NCBI RefSeq assembly: GCF_012927455.1
Contig: NZ_JABBPE010000021.1
Span: forward strand, 62,001-126,000
Direction: 5' to 3'
Source of the DNA: Polaromonas sp.
GTDB taxonomy: Bacteria; Pseudomonadota; Gammaproteobacteria; Burkholderiales; Burkholderiaceae_C
Length of the DNA stretch: 64,000 nt
In this document: positions 8,688 through 17,838 of the stretch, piece after piece
How positions within the stretch are numbered: the stretch's first letter is position 1
How the letters are laid out: every line of letters starts with the position of its first letter
Program-made: the position numbers and the translations under genes
The notes under the pieces: generated by a model
Seen by the model: the letters and a program-made list of their open reading frames with translations, nothing else
Database searches by the model: none
Told to the model about the DNA's origin: nothing

Positions 8688-9644
8688 TTAAATCGACTGC
8701 GCACGCTCGAGCAGCGCTTTTCGGGTCAGCGGATTGTCCAGTTGCTGCAGCCACCACGTCAGGGCGCGGCCCTCGGTGTTGCCCGGGCTGGCACGGCGCC
8801 AGGCATAGCTCATGGGGATTGGCCGGCCTGGCCGCTGCATCTGCTTTGCCACCAGGCGGCCGCTGTCAATGTGCGGCCGCGCAAGGTATTCTGGCAAAAA
8901 GCCGCCGCCCAGCCCGCGCAGTTGCGCGTCGAGTTTTTCCTGCATGCCCGGCACCGTCAGGACGTCCTGGCCGCCCAGCAGGCCGACTGTCATGCCGCGG
9001 CCGCGCTGCACCGAGTCGGCGACCGCCACGGCGCGGTAGGCCATGATCAGCGCGTCCGGCACCGGCTCGTCGGCTTGCGCCAGCGGATGGTGCGGTGCCA
9101 CGGCGTAGATGAAATGAACGGTGCCCAGCAGTTTGCTGTGCACCGATTTGTCAAGCGCCGGCTGCGCGGCGACGCCGATGGCCAGATCGGCCTGGCCGGA
9201 GGTGAGGGCCTCCAGCGTGCCCGACAAGGACTCTTCGCGAATGCGCAGGCGGGTCGGCGGGTCGAGCGCAAAAAAGGCCTCGCACAGCTCAAGCACCGTG
9301 GTGCGCGAAATCACGCTGTCGACGGCCAGCGTGAGCTGTGGCTCCCAGCCTGTGGCCACGCGCTTGACACGGTTGGCAATGGCATCAAGCTCGACCAGCA
9401 GGCGGTCGCCTTCGCGCAGCAACTCCTTGCCGGCCTCGGTCAACCGGGCCTGGCGCGACGAGCGGTCAAACAGCAGCACGTCAAGGGCGTCTTCGAGTCG
9501 GCGGATTCGATAGGTCAGGGCGCTGGGCACCAGGCCGAGCTCGCGCGCGGCCGCTGCCATGCTGCCGGCGCGGTGCACCGCGCCAATCAGCCCAATGCTC
9601 TCGGGCGTCAGCGCATCGCGGACGCTATGGTTTTGCGTTGGCAT
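8688..9644 (-). CDS. LysR-family transcriptional regulator
   Basis: This 318-residue protein carries an amino-terminal winged helix-turn-helix (residues about 10-70: SIGLIGAVHRAGSMAAAARELG, then SALTYRIRRLEDAL) followed by a co-inducer domain, the usual LysR layout and length. It is divergently arranged with the pirin/DoxX/flavodoxin genes that begin at 9752. A perfect 7-1-7 palindrome of the LysR T-N11-A type lies 8 bases upstream of its start. That arrangement predicts repression of its own gene and activation or repression of the divergent redox genes. The inducer is unknown. Confidence 0.92.
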   Translation of the reverse strand: MPTQNHSVRDALTPESIGLIGAVHRAGSMAAAARELGLVPSALTYRIRRLEDALDVLLFDRSSRQARLTEAGKELLREGDRLLVELDAIANRVKRVATGWEPQLTLAVDSVISRTTVLELCEAFFALDPPTRLRIREESLSGTLEALTSGQADLAIGVAAQPALDKSVHSKLLGTVHFIYAVAPHHPLAQADEPVPDALIMAYRAVAVADSVQRGRGMTVGLLGGQDVLTVPGMQEKLDAQLRGLGGGFLPEYLARPHIDSGRLVAKQMQRPGRPIPMSYAWRRASPGNTEGRALTWWLQQLDNPLTRKALLERAQSI

Positions 9645-9652
9645 AAATATCG

Positions 9653-9667
9653 TTCAAATAATTTGAA
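9653..9667. promoter_or_regulatory. LysR-type operator in a divergent promoter
   Basis: TTCAAATAATTTGAA is a perfect 7-1-7 inverted repeat that satisfies the LysR T-N11-A rule. It lies 8 bases before the LysR start codon and 85 bases before the divergent pirin gene, the usual place for the regulator's recognition site. Confidence 0.65.
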
Positions 9668-9751
9668 TGATGCCATCAAATAAACGCAATCCTCACGGCC
9701 GGATCGAAAGTTACATTGAGGCCTTCCAACCCGGCTTGAAAGGACCTCCGA

Positions 9752-10453
9752 ATGCTGACCAAACGATCTTCCACTGAACGCGGCTATGCTGACCACGGCT
9801 GGCTTAAATCCTTTCATACCTTTTCCTTCGCCGGCTATTACGACCCGGCGCACATGGGCTTTGGCAACCTGCGCGTCATCAATGAAGACAGCATTGCCGC
9901 AGGCAAGGGTTTTGGCACACACAGCCATCAGGACATGGAAATCATCAGCTATGTGCTGAGCGGCGAGCTGGCACACAAAGACAGCATGGGCAATGTCAAA
10001 GGCATTCCGCCCGGCGATGTGCAGCGCATGAGTGCCGGCACTGGTGTGCAGCACAGCGAGTTCAATCACGCCGAGGGCCAGACCACGCATTTTCTGCAGA
10101 TCTGGATTGAACCCAACGTCGTTGGCGTTGCCCCGAGCTACCAGCAAAAAACTTTCGCTGACGCTGAAAAGCGTGGCACGCTGCGTCTGCTGGCGTCGCC
10201 GGACGGCGCGCAGGGCTCGGTCGTGATTCATGCCGATGCAAAAATGTATGCGGGCCTGTTTGACGGGACGGAAAGCGCCACGCTGGCGCTTGATGCACGG
10301 CGCAATAGTTACGTGCACCTGGTTGGCGGCCAGCTTGAAGTCAACGGGCAGCTTCTGCACGCCGGGGATGCGCTTGCGCTGCAGTCTGAAAGCCAGTTGC
10401 TGCTGGCCAAGGGCGAAGCGGCCGAGGTGCTGGTATTTGATCTGGCGCCTTGA
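9752..10453 (+). CDS. Pirin-family protein (YhhW-like, possible quercetinase)
   Basis: The 233-residue bicupin starts at an ATG after AAAGGACC. The amino-terminal cupin carries the metal-binding pattern THSHQDMEIISYVLSG, then HKDSMGN, PPGDVQRMSAGTGVQHSE and a final QIWIEPN, all hallmarks of YhhW-type pirins. Some members oxidise quercetin in vitro; others act as redox-sensing partners of transcription machinery. The histidine and glutamate positions needed for iron or nickel binding are present. It is the first gene rightward from the LysR-controlled divergent promoter. The DoxX, flavodoxin and second pirin genes follow on the same strand, so a shared response to quinone or oxidative stress is likely but inferred. 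Confidence 0.92.
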   Translation: MLTKRSSTERGYADHGWLKSFHTFSFAGYYDPAHMGFGNLRVINEDSIAAGKGFGTHSHQDMEIISYVLSGELAHKDSMGNVKGIPPGDVQRMSAGTGVQHSEFNHAEGQTTHFLQIWIEPNVVGVAPSYQQKTFADAEKRGTLRLLASPDGAQGSVVIHADAKMYAGLFDGTESATLALDARRNSYVHLVGGQLEVNGQLLHAGDALALQSESQLLLAKGEAAEVLVFDLAP

Positions 10454-10565
10454 GTCGGCGCCGTGTTTCCTATAGCGAATGCAAACACCATGCAATAGTG
10501 CATAGTGCGTGCTGACTCTTTCTTAACTCTCTATTTTTTTCTCAACTTTTTACAAGGACTCACCG

Positions 10566-10976
10566 ATGTTCACATCCCTTCAAAATCCCCTGTCGCTGAT
10601 TGGCCGTGTGCTGCTGGCATTGCTGTTTATTCCGGCCGGTTTCGGCAAAATAGGCGGCTTTGCCGGCACGGTCGGCTACATCGCATCGAAGGGCGTGCCG
10701 CTTCCTGAACTGGCTGCAGCGGCGGCCATTGGTGTCGAGGTGGGCCTTGGCCTGCTGCTGCTGGTGGGCCTGCAGGCGCGCTGGGCGGCGCTCGGAATGG
10801 CTTTTTTCACCGTGGTGATCACCTTCATCTTCCATAATTTCTGGGCTGTGGATCCCGCTATGGCGATGCAGCAGCAGCAAGCCTTCTTCAAAAACATTGC
10901 GGTCGTGGGTGGCCTGCTGACCGTCGCTGCCTGGGGCCCAGGCGCCTGGAGTTTTGACGGCAAGCGCGGCGCGTGA
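10566..10976 (+). CDS. DoxX-family membrane protein
   Basis: This 136-residue inner-membrane protein has about four hydrophobic spans. It opens with SLIGRVLLALLFIPAGFGKIGGF, the conserved start of DoxX proteins (polar-flanked first helix with a GFGKI-type turn), and later has GLLLLVGLQARWAALGMA. A ribosome site (AAGGAC) lies 8 bases before the ATG. DoxX proteins are linked to respiratory or thiol-redox chemistry in several bacteria, but the exact role of this subfamily is unsettled. It sits between a pirin and a flavodoxin-fold gene; the 112-base gap upstream may hold its own promoter. Confidence 0.88.
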   Translation: MFTSLQNPLSLIGRVLLALLFIPAGFGKIGGFAGTVGYIASKGVPLPELAAAAAIGVEVGLGLLLLVGLQARWAALGMAFFTVVITFIFHNFWAVDPAMAMQQQQAFFKNIAVVGGLLTVAAWGPGAWSFDGKRGA

Positions 10977-11003
10977 TGCGGCGTCATCAGGAAGCCTGAA
11001 AAA

Positions 11004-11558
11004 ATGACTAGCGTTGCGGTGATTTACCACTCCGGCTACGGGCATACCCAGCGCATGGCGCAATCGGTGGCGGAGGGAGCCGGTGCCGACCTCATCGCCA
11101 TCGATGCCGATGGCAACCTGCCCGAAGGCGGCTGGGACATGCTGGATGCCGCCGACGCAATCATCATGGGATCGCCCACCTACATGGGCTCGGTCAGCTG
11201 GCAATTCAAAAAGTTTGCCGACGCATCTTCCAGGCCGTGGTTCAAACAGGCCTGGAAAGACAAACTCTTTGCCGGCTTCACCAACAGCGCCGCCCTCAAT
11301 GGCGACAAACTGTCAACGCTGAATTATTTTTTCACCCTGGCCATGCAGCATGGCGGGTTGTGGGTAAGTCAGGGGGTGATGCCCAGCAACAGCAAGGCTG
11401 CGCAGCGCAACGATGTGAATTATCTGGGTTCGTACAGCGGCGCCATGGCGCAGTCACCCTCGGATGCCGGCGCCAATGACATGTCGCCGGGGGACCTGGA
11501 AACGGCGCGTAATTTCGGCAAGCGGGTGGCCGATATGGCGAGCCGGTTTCAGCGCTAA
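11004..11558 (+). CDS. Flavodoxin-fold NAD(P)H:quinone oxidoreductase-like protein
   Basis: The 184-residue protein has a flavodoxin-like start, VAVIYHSGYGHTQRMAQSVAEGA, forming the FMN phosphate-binding loop, and a second FMN loop, IIMGSPTYMGSVSWQFKKFADAS, close to WrbA. WrbA-type enzymes reduce quinones by two electrons at the expense of NAD(P)H and so avoid semiquinones. At 184 residues it is near the usual size (about 190-200). It begins 27 bases after the DoxX gene and is followed by a second pirin gene, which supports a common redox-stress operon. Confidence 0.87.
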   Translation: MTSVAVIYHSGYGHTQRMAQSVAEGAGADLIAIDADGNLPEGGWDMLDAADAIIMGSPTYMGSVSWQFKKFADASSRPWFKQAWKDKLFAGFTNSAALNGDKLSTLNYFFTLAMQHGGLWVSQGVMPSNSKAAQRNDVNYLGSYSGAMAQSPSDAGANDMSPGDLETARNFGKRVADMASRFQR

Positions 11559-11603
11559 AAGGCATTAAGGCATTAGCATTGGCGCGTTTCAAGGGCAAGC
11601 CTC

Positions 11604-12509
11604 ATGACTATTCAACTCAAGCTGAAGGGACATGAAAAAAACCTGGGCGCTGGCTTTCTGGTCACTCGCCTGCTGCCTTCGGCACAACTCCAATCTATAG
11701 GGCCGTTTGTATTTTTCGATCATTTCGGCCCTCTTATGATCCAACCCGGTGCCAGCCATGATGTGCGGCCGCACCCGCACATCGGGCTAGCGACGGTAAC
11801 CTACTTGTTTGACGGCGCTGTTCTGCACCGCGACAGCCTCGGTTCGGTCCAGCGGATTGAACCCGGTGCCATCAACTGGATGACGGCCGGGCGCGGCATT
11901 GTGCATTCCGAGCGCGCGCCTGATGACCTGAAGGAAAAGGCTTATCTTCAACATGGTTTGCAGCTATGGGCCGCCCTGCCCGCAGCGCACGAAGAGACGG
12001 CGCCCGAGTTTACGCACACGCCTGCAGCCAGCATTCCCGTGATGTCGCAGGGCGGCTTTGAAGTGCGGGTGCTGATTGGCGAGGCCTTTGGAAAGGCATC
12101 GCCGGTCAAGACATTTTCAAAAACCGTTTACCTGGACATCACACTTGCGGCCGGTTCGCACATGGAGTTACCGCCCCTCGCCGATGAACTGGCCCTTTAC
12201 CTGGTGGACGGTCAGCTGCAAGTTGATGGGGAAGTGCTTGCAGCGCGCACCCTGGCTGTTCTGATGCCCGGCGCGCCGATACTGATCAGCGCCAGCACAG
12301 CCGCGCGATTGATGGTTATAGGCGGCGACAAACTCGGTGGGCCGCATTTTATCTGGTGGAATTTTGTGTCCAGCCGCAGGGAACGCATGCTTCAAGCGGG
12401 CGATGACTGGGCAGCCCGGAAGATGGACCAAGTCGCGGGTGACGCCGAATTCATTCCTCTGCCGGAACGCAGGCCACAGCCTGCAGAAGCGCACGCGCCT
12501 GATCTTTGA
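11604..12509 (+). CDS. Pirin-family protein with pirin C-terminal domain
   Basis: The product is a 301-residue bicupin of the classic pirin type. The amino cupin shows the metal site RPHPHIGLATVTYLFDG, HRDSLGSVQRIEPG and WMTAGRGIVHSE. The carboxy cupin (residues about 165-285) includes GGDKLGGPHFIWWNFVSS, typical of the pirin C-terminal domain. It is clearly a different subfamily from the YhhW-like pirin at 9752, so the operon carries two divergent pirins. The gene ends 17 bases from the convergent egtB stop. Function is probably redox or metal sensing, or dioxygenase activity; the sequence does not decide. Confidence 0.92.
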   Translation: MTIQLKLKGHEKNLGAGFLVTRLLPSAQLQSIGPFVFFDHFGPLMIQPGASHDVRPHPHIGLATVTYLFDGAVLHRDSLGSVQRIEPGAINWMTAGRGIVHSERAPDDLKEKAYLQHGLQLWAALPAAHEETAPEFTHTPAASIPVMSQGGFEVRVLIGEAFGKASPVKTFSKTVYLDITLAAGSHMELPPLADELALYLVDGQLQVDGEVLAARTLAVLMPGAPILISASTAARLMVIGGDKLGGPHFIWWNFVSSRRERMLQAGDDWAARKMDQVAGDAEFIPLPERRPQPAEAHAPDL

Positions 12510-12526
12510 CCTGCGCTAAACGATCT

Positions 12527-13855
12527 TTAAATATCACGCGCCAGCCGCACTCCACTGAATTGCCACTGCGCATCGGGTGGAAAGAAGTTGCGGTAGCTGG
12601 CGCGCATGTGGCTGCGCGGCGTGGCGCAGGAACCGCCGCGCAGCACGAACTGGTTACACATGAACTTGCCGTTGTATTCGCCGACCAGCCCTTCCCACGG
12701 TTTGTAGCCAGGGTAGGGGTTGTAGTTGGACTGGGTCCATTCCCACAGGTCGCCCAGCATTTGCGCCGGCACGCCATGGTCGGCTTCTTGCTGCGGCAGC
12801 GGGTGGAAGGCGGCATTTTCGACGAAGTTTCCTGACTGCGACGCAGCCGCCGGCAAGGCGCGGGCAGCCAGCTCCCATTCAAACTCGGTGGGCAAGCGCG
12901 CACCGGCCCAGCGCGCAAAAGCGTCGGCCTCAAAATAGCTCAGATGGCACGCCGGCGTGTTCGGGTCCAGGTCCACCAGCCCATGCAGCGTGAAGTTTCG
13001 GTACTCGCCGGACTGCTCCTTCCAGTAAAGCGGCAAGGGCGTCTGTCCGGGCTGGCCGCTCTGGTGGTGGCGCACGACCCAGTCCCAGCCCATGGACAAC
13101 CATAGTTCGGGCCGCTGGTAGCCGCCGTCGGCCATGAAGGCCAGTATCTCGCCGTTGGTCACCAGCCGGCTGGCCACCTCGAACGGGGCGACGTACACGG
13201 CGTGGCGCGGCGTCTCGTTGTCAAACGCAAAATCGCCATCCTGCGCGGCGTCGAAGCCATGGCCCACCAACCCGCCGCCGTAGCCGTGCCAGCGCACCGG
13301 CTGCGGATGAATGCCGGCCAGCGGCCAGCGCCTGGCGTAAGCGGGGTGCTGCGGATTGAAGGACAAGGCATGCTTGATGTCGGTCAGAAGGAGTTCTTGG
13401 TGTTGTTGCTCATGCTGCAGGCCCAGTGCTATCAGCTGCGTCAGCTCGGCAAGGCGCGCTTTTTTCGTTGCTGCAATCACCTTGAGCACGCGCTCATCGA
13501 CCTGTGTGCGATAAGACAAAACCTCATCGAGCGAGGGCCGGCTGATCAGGCCGCGTTGCGGGCGCGGATATTTGTCGCCCACGCCGTTGTAATAACTGTT
13601 GAACAGCACGCGAAAACCGGCGTTGAACGGCTTGAACCCCGGTTCAAACTTTTCGAGCACGAAGGTTTCGAAAAACCAGGTCAGGTGCGCCAAATGCCAC
13701 TTGGCCGGGCTGGCGTCGGGCATGGACTGCAGCTGGCAATCTTCGGCGCTCAGGGGCTCAATCAGTGCCTCGGTCTGCTTGCGAAGCTGTTGAAAACGCT
13801 GAGCCAGCGGCGACAGCGATGCGTCAGCATGAAAGGCGATTTTTTGTGCTGTCAT
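12527..13855 (-). CDS. egtB: Ergothioneine biosynthesis sulfoxide synthase EgtB
   Basis: This 442-residue protein has the two EgtB parts: an amino DinB-like helical domain and a carboxy formylglycine-enzyme-type sulfatase-modifying fold. The iron-binding histidines appear in KWHLAHLTWFFE (about residue 52) and HEQQHQELLLTDIKHAL (about 148). The FGE part shows LFNSYYNGVG, RLPTEFEWELAAR and VLRGGSCATP followed by RNFFPP. EgtB joins a thiol (gamma-glutamylcysteine or cysteine) to hercynine with oxygen. Its usual partner, the methyltransferase EgtD, is not beside it or anywhere in the window. Confidence 0.92.
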   Translation of the reverse strand: MTAQKIAFHADASLSPLAQRFQQLRKQTEALIEPLSAEDCQLQSMPDASPAKWHLAHLTWFFETFVLEKFEPGFKPFNAGFRVLFNSYYNGVGDKYPRPQRGLISRPSLDEVLSYRTQVDERVLKVIAATKKARLAELTQLIALGLQHEQQHQELLLTDIKHALSFNPQHPAYARRWPLAGIHPQPVRWHGYGGGLVGHGFDAAQDGDFAFDNETPRHAVYVAPFEVASRLVTNGEILAFMADGGYQRPELWLSMGWDWVVRHHQSGQPGQTPLPLYWKEQSGEYRNFTLHGLVDLDPNTPACHLSYFEADAFARWAGARLPTEFEWELAARALPAAASQSGNFVENAAFHPLPQQEADHGVPAQMLGDLWEWTQSNYNPYPGYKPWEGLVGEYNGKFMCNQFVLRGGSCATPRSHMRASYRNFFPPDAQWQFSGVRLARDI

Positions 13856-13941
13856 TTAGGGTGTAAAGCAAGTACTTGAAATGTATTAACTTTAGCTTCC
13901 CATGCCTGAGGGGTCTCAGCTGTCAGACAAGACGCCGTCAG

Positions 13942-14180
13942 TCACTGCGCCGCTTTTGCTTTATCGCGTGATCGACCTGGGGAATTGACCGAAGCATCGA
14001 CGGCCCGGCGCTCGTTAAACACAAAGCATTTGTTATGAAAGTGGGCGTAGCCATTCTGTTCAAGGTATTTCGGAATGCCGCCACCGAGTTGGTAAACATT
14101 CGTTACGCCTGCTTCCCGCATGAAGAGGGCGGCTATGGGCCGGCAAATCCGGCAATAAACTGTCTTCGCTGACAAGTCCG
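13942..14180 (-). pseudogene. Remnant of a rhodanese-type tRNA uridine hydroxylase (TrhO/YceA)
   Basis: The open frame (about 80 codons, running up to the dnaE start) contains FMREAGVTNVYQLGGGIPKYLEQNG followed by CFVFNERRAVD. This corresponds to the end of the rhodanese domain of TrhO/YceA proteins, where a GGIRCEKA-type active-site loop is followed by VYQLxGGIxKY and CFVFDxRVAV. Here the loop is altered to YCRICRPIAALF and the roughly 150-200 upstream residues of the family are absent, replaced by dnaE. It is therefore read as a 3' gene remnant. The remaining part, VDASVNSPGRSRDK, is not family-like. Confidence 0.6.
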
Positions 14181-14212
14181 ACAGGCTGCTGGCGCCGCCT
14201 AAAATGGGGCGC

Positions 14213-17200
14213 ATGTTTGTCCATTTAAGAATTCACACCGAGTTTTCAGTCGTTGACGGTACCAACCGCATTGATGAAATCGTGCACGCGGCGGCTGCCG
14301 ACCAGCAGCCGGCGCTGGCCATCACCGACCTGGGCAACCTGTTCGGCACCATCAAGTTTTACAAGGAATGCCGCGGCGCTGGGGTCAAGCCTTTGATTGG
14401 CGCCGATGTCTGGGTCGAAGTGCCGGGCAAGGATGCCGGTGCGCCGGCGGCCCGCTTGCTGCTGCTGGTGCAAAACAACCGGGGCTACCTCAATTTGTGC
14501 GAACTGCTGACGCGCGCCTGGACCAAAAACATGGTGCGCGAACAGGCCATCATCAAGCTGCAGTGGCTGGAGGAGCTCAACGATGGCTTGCTGGCCTTGT
14601 CGGGGGCGCAAGGGGGCGCCGTCGGTCAGGCCCTGGTGCAGGGCGACGCCGCGCGCGCGCTGGAGTGCGCGCTGCATCTGGCAGGCATTTTCCCGCATCG
14701 CTTTTACCTTGAACTGCAGCGTGCCCAGCGCCCGGACGACGAGCGCCACGTGGCTGCCGCCGTGCAGTTGGCGGCGCGCCTGCGCTTGCCGGTGGTGGCC
14801 ACGCATCCGGTGCAGTTCTTGACCTATGAGGACTACGAGGCGCACGAGGCGCGCGTGTGCATTGCCGAAGGCGAAATTCTGGGCAATGCAAGGCGTGTGC
14901 GCAAGTTCACGCGCGAGCAGTATTTCAAGTCGGCGCAGCAGATGGCGCAGCTGTTTGCCGATCTGCCATCGGCGCTGGCCAACACGCTGGAAATTGCCAA
15001 GCGCTGCAGCCTGACGCTGGTGCTGGGCAAGCCCATGCTGCCCGATTACCCGACGCCCGAGGTCGATGGCGTGCGCATGCCGATAGACGCCTACTTCCGC
15101 CAGTTGTCATTTGAAGGGCTGGAGTCGCGGCTGGCGCATCTGTACCCCAACGCGGCGCTGCGTGAGCAGAAGCGGCCTGGCTACGTGGAGCGGCTGGAGT
15201 TTGAGATCAACACGATTTTGAACATGGGTTTTCCGGGCTACTTCCTGATCGTGGGCGACTTCATCAACTGGGCCAAAAACAATGGCTGCCCGGTGGGGCC
15301 GGGTCGCGGCTCAGGTGCGGGCTCGCTGGTGGCGTATTCGCTGAAAATTACCGATCTGGATCCGCTGCAGTACAACTTGCTGTTTGAGCGCTTTTTGAAC
15401 CCGGAACGGGTGTCCATGCCCGACTTCGACATTGACTTTTGTCAGACCAACCGCGACCGCGTGATTGACTACGTGAAAGACAAGTACGGCAAGGAAGCCG
15501 TCAGCCAGATCGTGACCTTTGGCACCATGGCAGCGCGCGCGGCGATTCGTGATGTCGGACGCGTGCTTGATTTTCCCTATGGGTTTTGCGACGGCATTTC
15601 CAAGCTGATTCCGAACAAGCCCGGCCAGGCCGTCACGCTGCAACTGGTGCCGCCTGATCGCAAGCCAAATGACAAGATGGTTTATGCGCTGGAAGCCGAG
15701 CCGATTCTGGCCGAGCGTGAAAGCAAGGAAGAAGACGTGCACACGCTGCTGGAGCTGGCGCGAAAGCTTGAAGGCCTGACGCGCAACGTCGGCATGCATG
15801 CCGGCGGTGTGCTGATTGCGCCCGGCAAGCTGACTGATTTTTGTCCACTTTACCTGCAACCCGGCAGTGGTTCGGCAGTCAGCCAGTTTGACAAGAACGA
15901 CGTGGAGGCAATTGGCCTGGTCAAGTTCGACTTTTTGGGCCTGGCCACACTGACCATTCTGGAAATAGCCCGGGAGTTCATCATCCAGCGCCATCCCGCG
16001 CAAAAAGACTTCAGCTTCGAGAATCTGCCGCTGGACGACAAGCGGGTGTATGCCTTGTTTGCCCGGGGCGAGACCGAAGCGGTGTTTCAGTTTGAAAGTA
16101 TCGGCATGCAGCGCATGCTTAAAGACGCCAAACCCGATCGGCTGGAAGACCTGATCGCGATGAATGCGCTGTACCGCCCCGGCCCGATGGACCTGATTCC
16201 GACCTACATCGCGCGCAAGCAGGGCAAGGAAGTGCCCGAATACCCAGACCCGCGTGTCCAACCGATGCTGGAGGAGACCTACGGCATCATGGTCTACCAG
16301 GAGCAGGTGATGCAGACGGCGCAGATCCTGGGCGGTTACTCGCTGGGCGGCGCCGACATGCTGCGCCGCGCCATGGGTAAAAAAGACGAGAAAGAAATGG
16401 CCCAGCATCGGGAGATCTTTCGCAAGGGCGCCGGCATCAATGGCCTGAGCCAGGAAAAAGCCGACGAGGTTTTTGACCTGATGGAAAAGTTTGCGGGTTA
16501 CGGTTTCAACAAGTCGCACTCTGCCGCTTATGCGCTGCTGGCCTACCACACCGCCTGGCTCAAGGTGCACTACCCAGCCGAGTTTTTTGCGGCCAACATG
16601 ACGGTGGAGATGGGCGACACCGACAAGCTGAAAATCCTGTTTGGTGACGCGCAGAAAATGGGGCTGAGCTTTGAAGTGCCCGATATCAACCGCGGCAACT
16701 ACCGCTTCGAGCCAATCGGCAACGCCAGCGTGCGCTATGGTCTGGGCGCCATCAAGGGCACCGGCCAGCAAGCCATCGCGGCCATCGTGGCGGCGCGCCA
16801 GGACGGCGGCCCCTTCACCTCGCTGTACGACTTTTGCGTGCGGGTGGACCGCAGCCGGCTTAACAAGCGCACCGTCGATGCACTGATCAAAGGCGGCGCC
16901 TTTGACAACCTGCACCTGAACCGCGCTGAACTGCTGGCCTCGGTGGACCGCGCCTTCGAGTTTGCCGTCGCCACCGAAGCCAATGCCAACCAGGGCGGGC
17001 TGTTCGACATGTCGGACTCGCACGCGGCCAGCACGCAGGAACCGGCGCTGGTCGCCGCCGTGCCGTTTGGCGTGAAGGCGCGCCTGGTGCTGGAAAAAAC
17101 AGCCATCGGTTTTTACCTGTCGGGCCACCTGTTTGACGAGGTCGAGGCCGAAGTGCGGCAGTTCGCCAGGCGCAAACTTGCCGACCTGATTGATTCACGC

Positions 17201-17761
17201 GAGCAGCAGTTGCTGGCGGCCATCGTCACCGACCTGCGCGTCATCAATGGCAACCGCGGCAAGCTGATCCTCTTCAAGCTCGACGACAAGACCGATGTGC
17301 TGGAAGCCTCGGTCGATGAAGCCACGTTCAACACCCACCGCAATTTGCTGAAAGACGACGAGCTGGTGATTGTGCAAGGCACGCTGCAGGGCGCGTCGGA
17401 GCGCTTTGGGCGGCGCTTCAAGGTCACGCAGGTGTGGGATCTGGAGACCGCGCGCTGCAAGTTTGGCAGATACCTGCGGGTGGCCGTCAATGGATCGGTG
17501 CCCGACATTTCGCGCATGGTGAAAGACTTTCCGCCGCGCCGCGAAATGTCCGAGCAGGGCGAGTTGGTACGCGGCTTGCCAGTGCGCCTGAGTTTGCAGC
17601 GGAAGACTGGGAAAGCCGGGCCAGGCGGTCAAGCCAATGAAGACGGCGCCAGCGCCGAGTTGCACCTCGGTGACGCCGCCAGGTTCTTCCCGACCGATGC
17701 AGCGCTGGCCAGCTGGATGGCACAGGCCGACAAAGGGCTTGCCAGCATCGTTTATGAATGA
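14213..17761 (+). CDS. dnaE: DNA polymerase III alpha subunit
   Basis: The replicative polymerase, about 1182 residues, is near the usual DnaE length. The ATG at 14213 is chosen over 14204 because MFVHLRIHTEFSVVDG is the normal amino end of the PHP domain. The palm-domain acidic motifs are visible as PDFDIDF (near residue 403) and VKFDFLGL (near 570). GPGRGSGAGSLV, NVGMHAGGVLIAP and the helix-hairpin-helix and OB regions follow in order. The end of the gene abuts a family A repeat at 17769. It faces tolA convergently and stands alone as a transcription unit. Confidence 0.97.
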   Translation: MFVHLRIHTEFSVVDGTNRIDEIVHAAAADQQPALAITDLGNLFGTIKFYKECRGAGVKPLIGADVWVEVPGKDAGAPAARLLLLVQNNRGYLNLCELLTRAWTKNMVREQAIIKLQWLEELNDGLLALSGAQGGAVGQALVQGDAARALECALHLAGIFPHRFYLELQRAQRPDDERHVAAAVQLAARLRLPVVATHPVQFLTYEDYEAHEARVCIAEGEILGNARRVRKFTREQYFKSAQQMAQLFADLPSALANTLEIAKRCSLTLVLGKPMLPDYPTPEVDGVRMPIDAYFRQLSFEGLESRLAHLYPNAALREQKRPGYVERLEFEINTILNMGFPGYFLIVGDFINWAKNNGCPVGPGRGSGAGSLVAYSLKITDLDPLQYNLLFERFLNPERVSMPDFDIDFCQTNRDRVIDYVKDKYGKEAVSQIVTFGTMAARAAIRDVGRVLDFPYGFCDGISKLIPNKPGQAVTLQLVPPDRKPNDKMVYALEAEPILAERESKEEDVHTLLELARKLEGLTRNVGMHAGGVLIAPGKLTDFCPLYLQPGSGSAVSQFDKNDVEAIGLVKFDFLGLATLTILEIAREFIIQRHPAQKDFSFENLPLDDKRVYALFARGETEAVFQFESIGMQRMLKDAKPDRLEDLIAMNALYRPGPMDLIPTYIARKQGKEVPEYPDPRVQPMLEETYGIMVYQEQVMQTAQILGGYSLGGADMLRRAMGKKDEKEMAQHREIFRKGAGINGLSQEKADEVFDLMEKFAGYGFNKSHSAAYALLAYHTAWLKVHYPAEFFAANMTVEMGDTDKLKILFGDAQKMGLSFEVPDINRGNYRFEPIGNASVRYGLGAIKGTGQQAIAAIVAARQDGGPFTSLYDFCVRVDRSRLNKRTVDALIKGGAFDNLHLNRAELLASVDRAFEFAVATEANANQGGLFDMSDSHAASTQEPALVAAVPFGVKARLVLEKTAIGFYLSGHLFDEVEAEVRQFARRKLADLIDSREQQLLAAIVTDLRVINGNRGKLILFKLDDKTDVLEASVDEATFNTHRNLLKDDELVIVQGTLQGASERFGRRFKVTQVWDLETARCKFGRYLRVAVNGSVPDISRMVKDFPPRREMSEQGELVRGLPVRLSLQRKTGKAGPGGQANEDGASAELHLGDAARFFPTDAALASWMAQADKGLASIVYE

Positions 17762-17768
17762 AATATGG

Positions 17769-17814
17769 CTCTAGCCCAATAGCCACGTGCGCAAGCAGCT
17801 ATATTAATGATAGC
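17769..17814 (-). repeat. Family A dispersed repeat between dnaE and tolA
   Basis: Inverted copy: CTCTAGCCC, short spacer, CGTGCGCAAGCAGCTAT, A/T spacer, ATAGC. It lies 8 bases after the dnaE stop, between convergent genes, and might act as a transcript-end hairpin. Confidence 0.8.
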
Positions 17815-17838
17815 AATCGGCAAGCCGGGCCGACCGGC

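Noticed and set aside
15311-17128. A 605-codon open frame on the minus strand opposite dnaE
   Set aside because: It lies wholly antisense to the well-conserved dnaE gene, its product is His/Gln/Arg-rich without any family motif, and such frames are common in GC-rich coding DNA.
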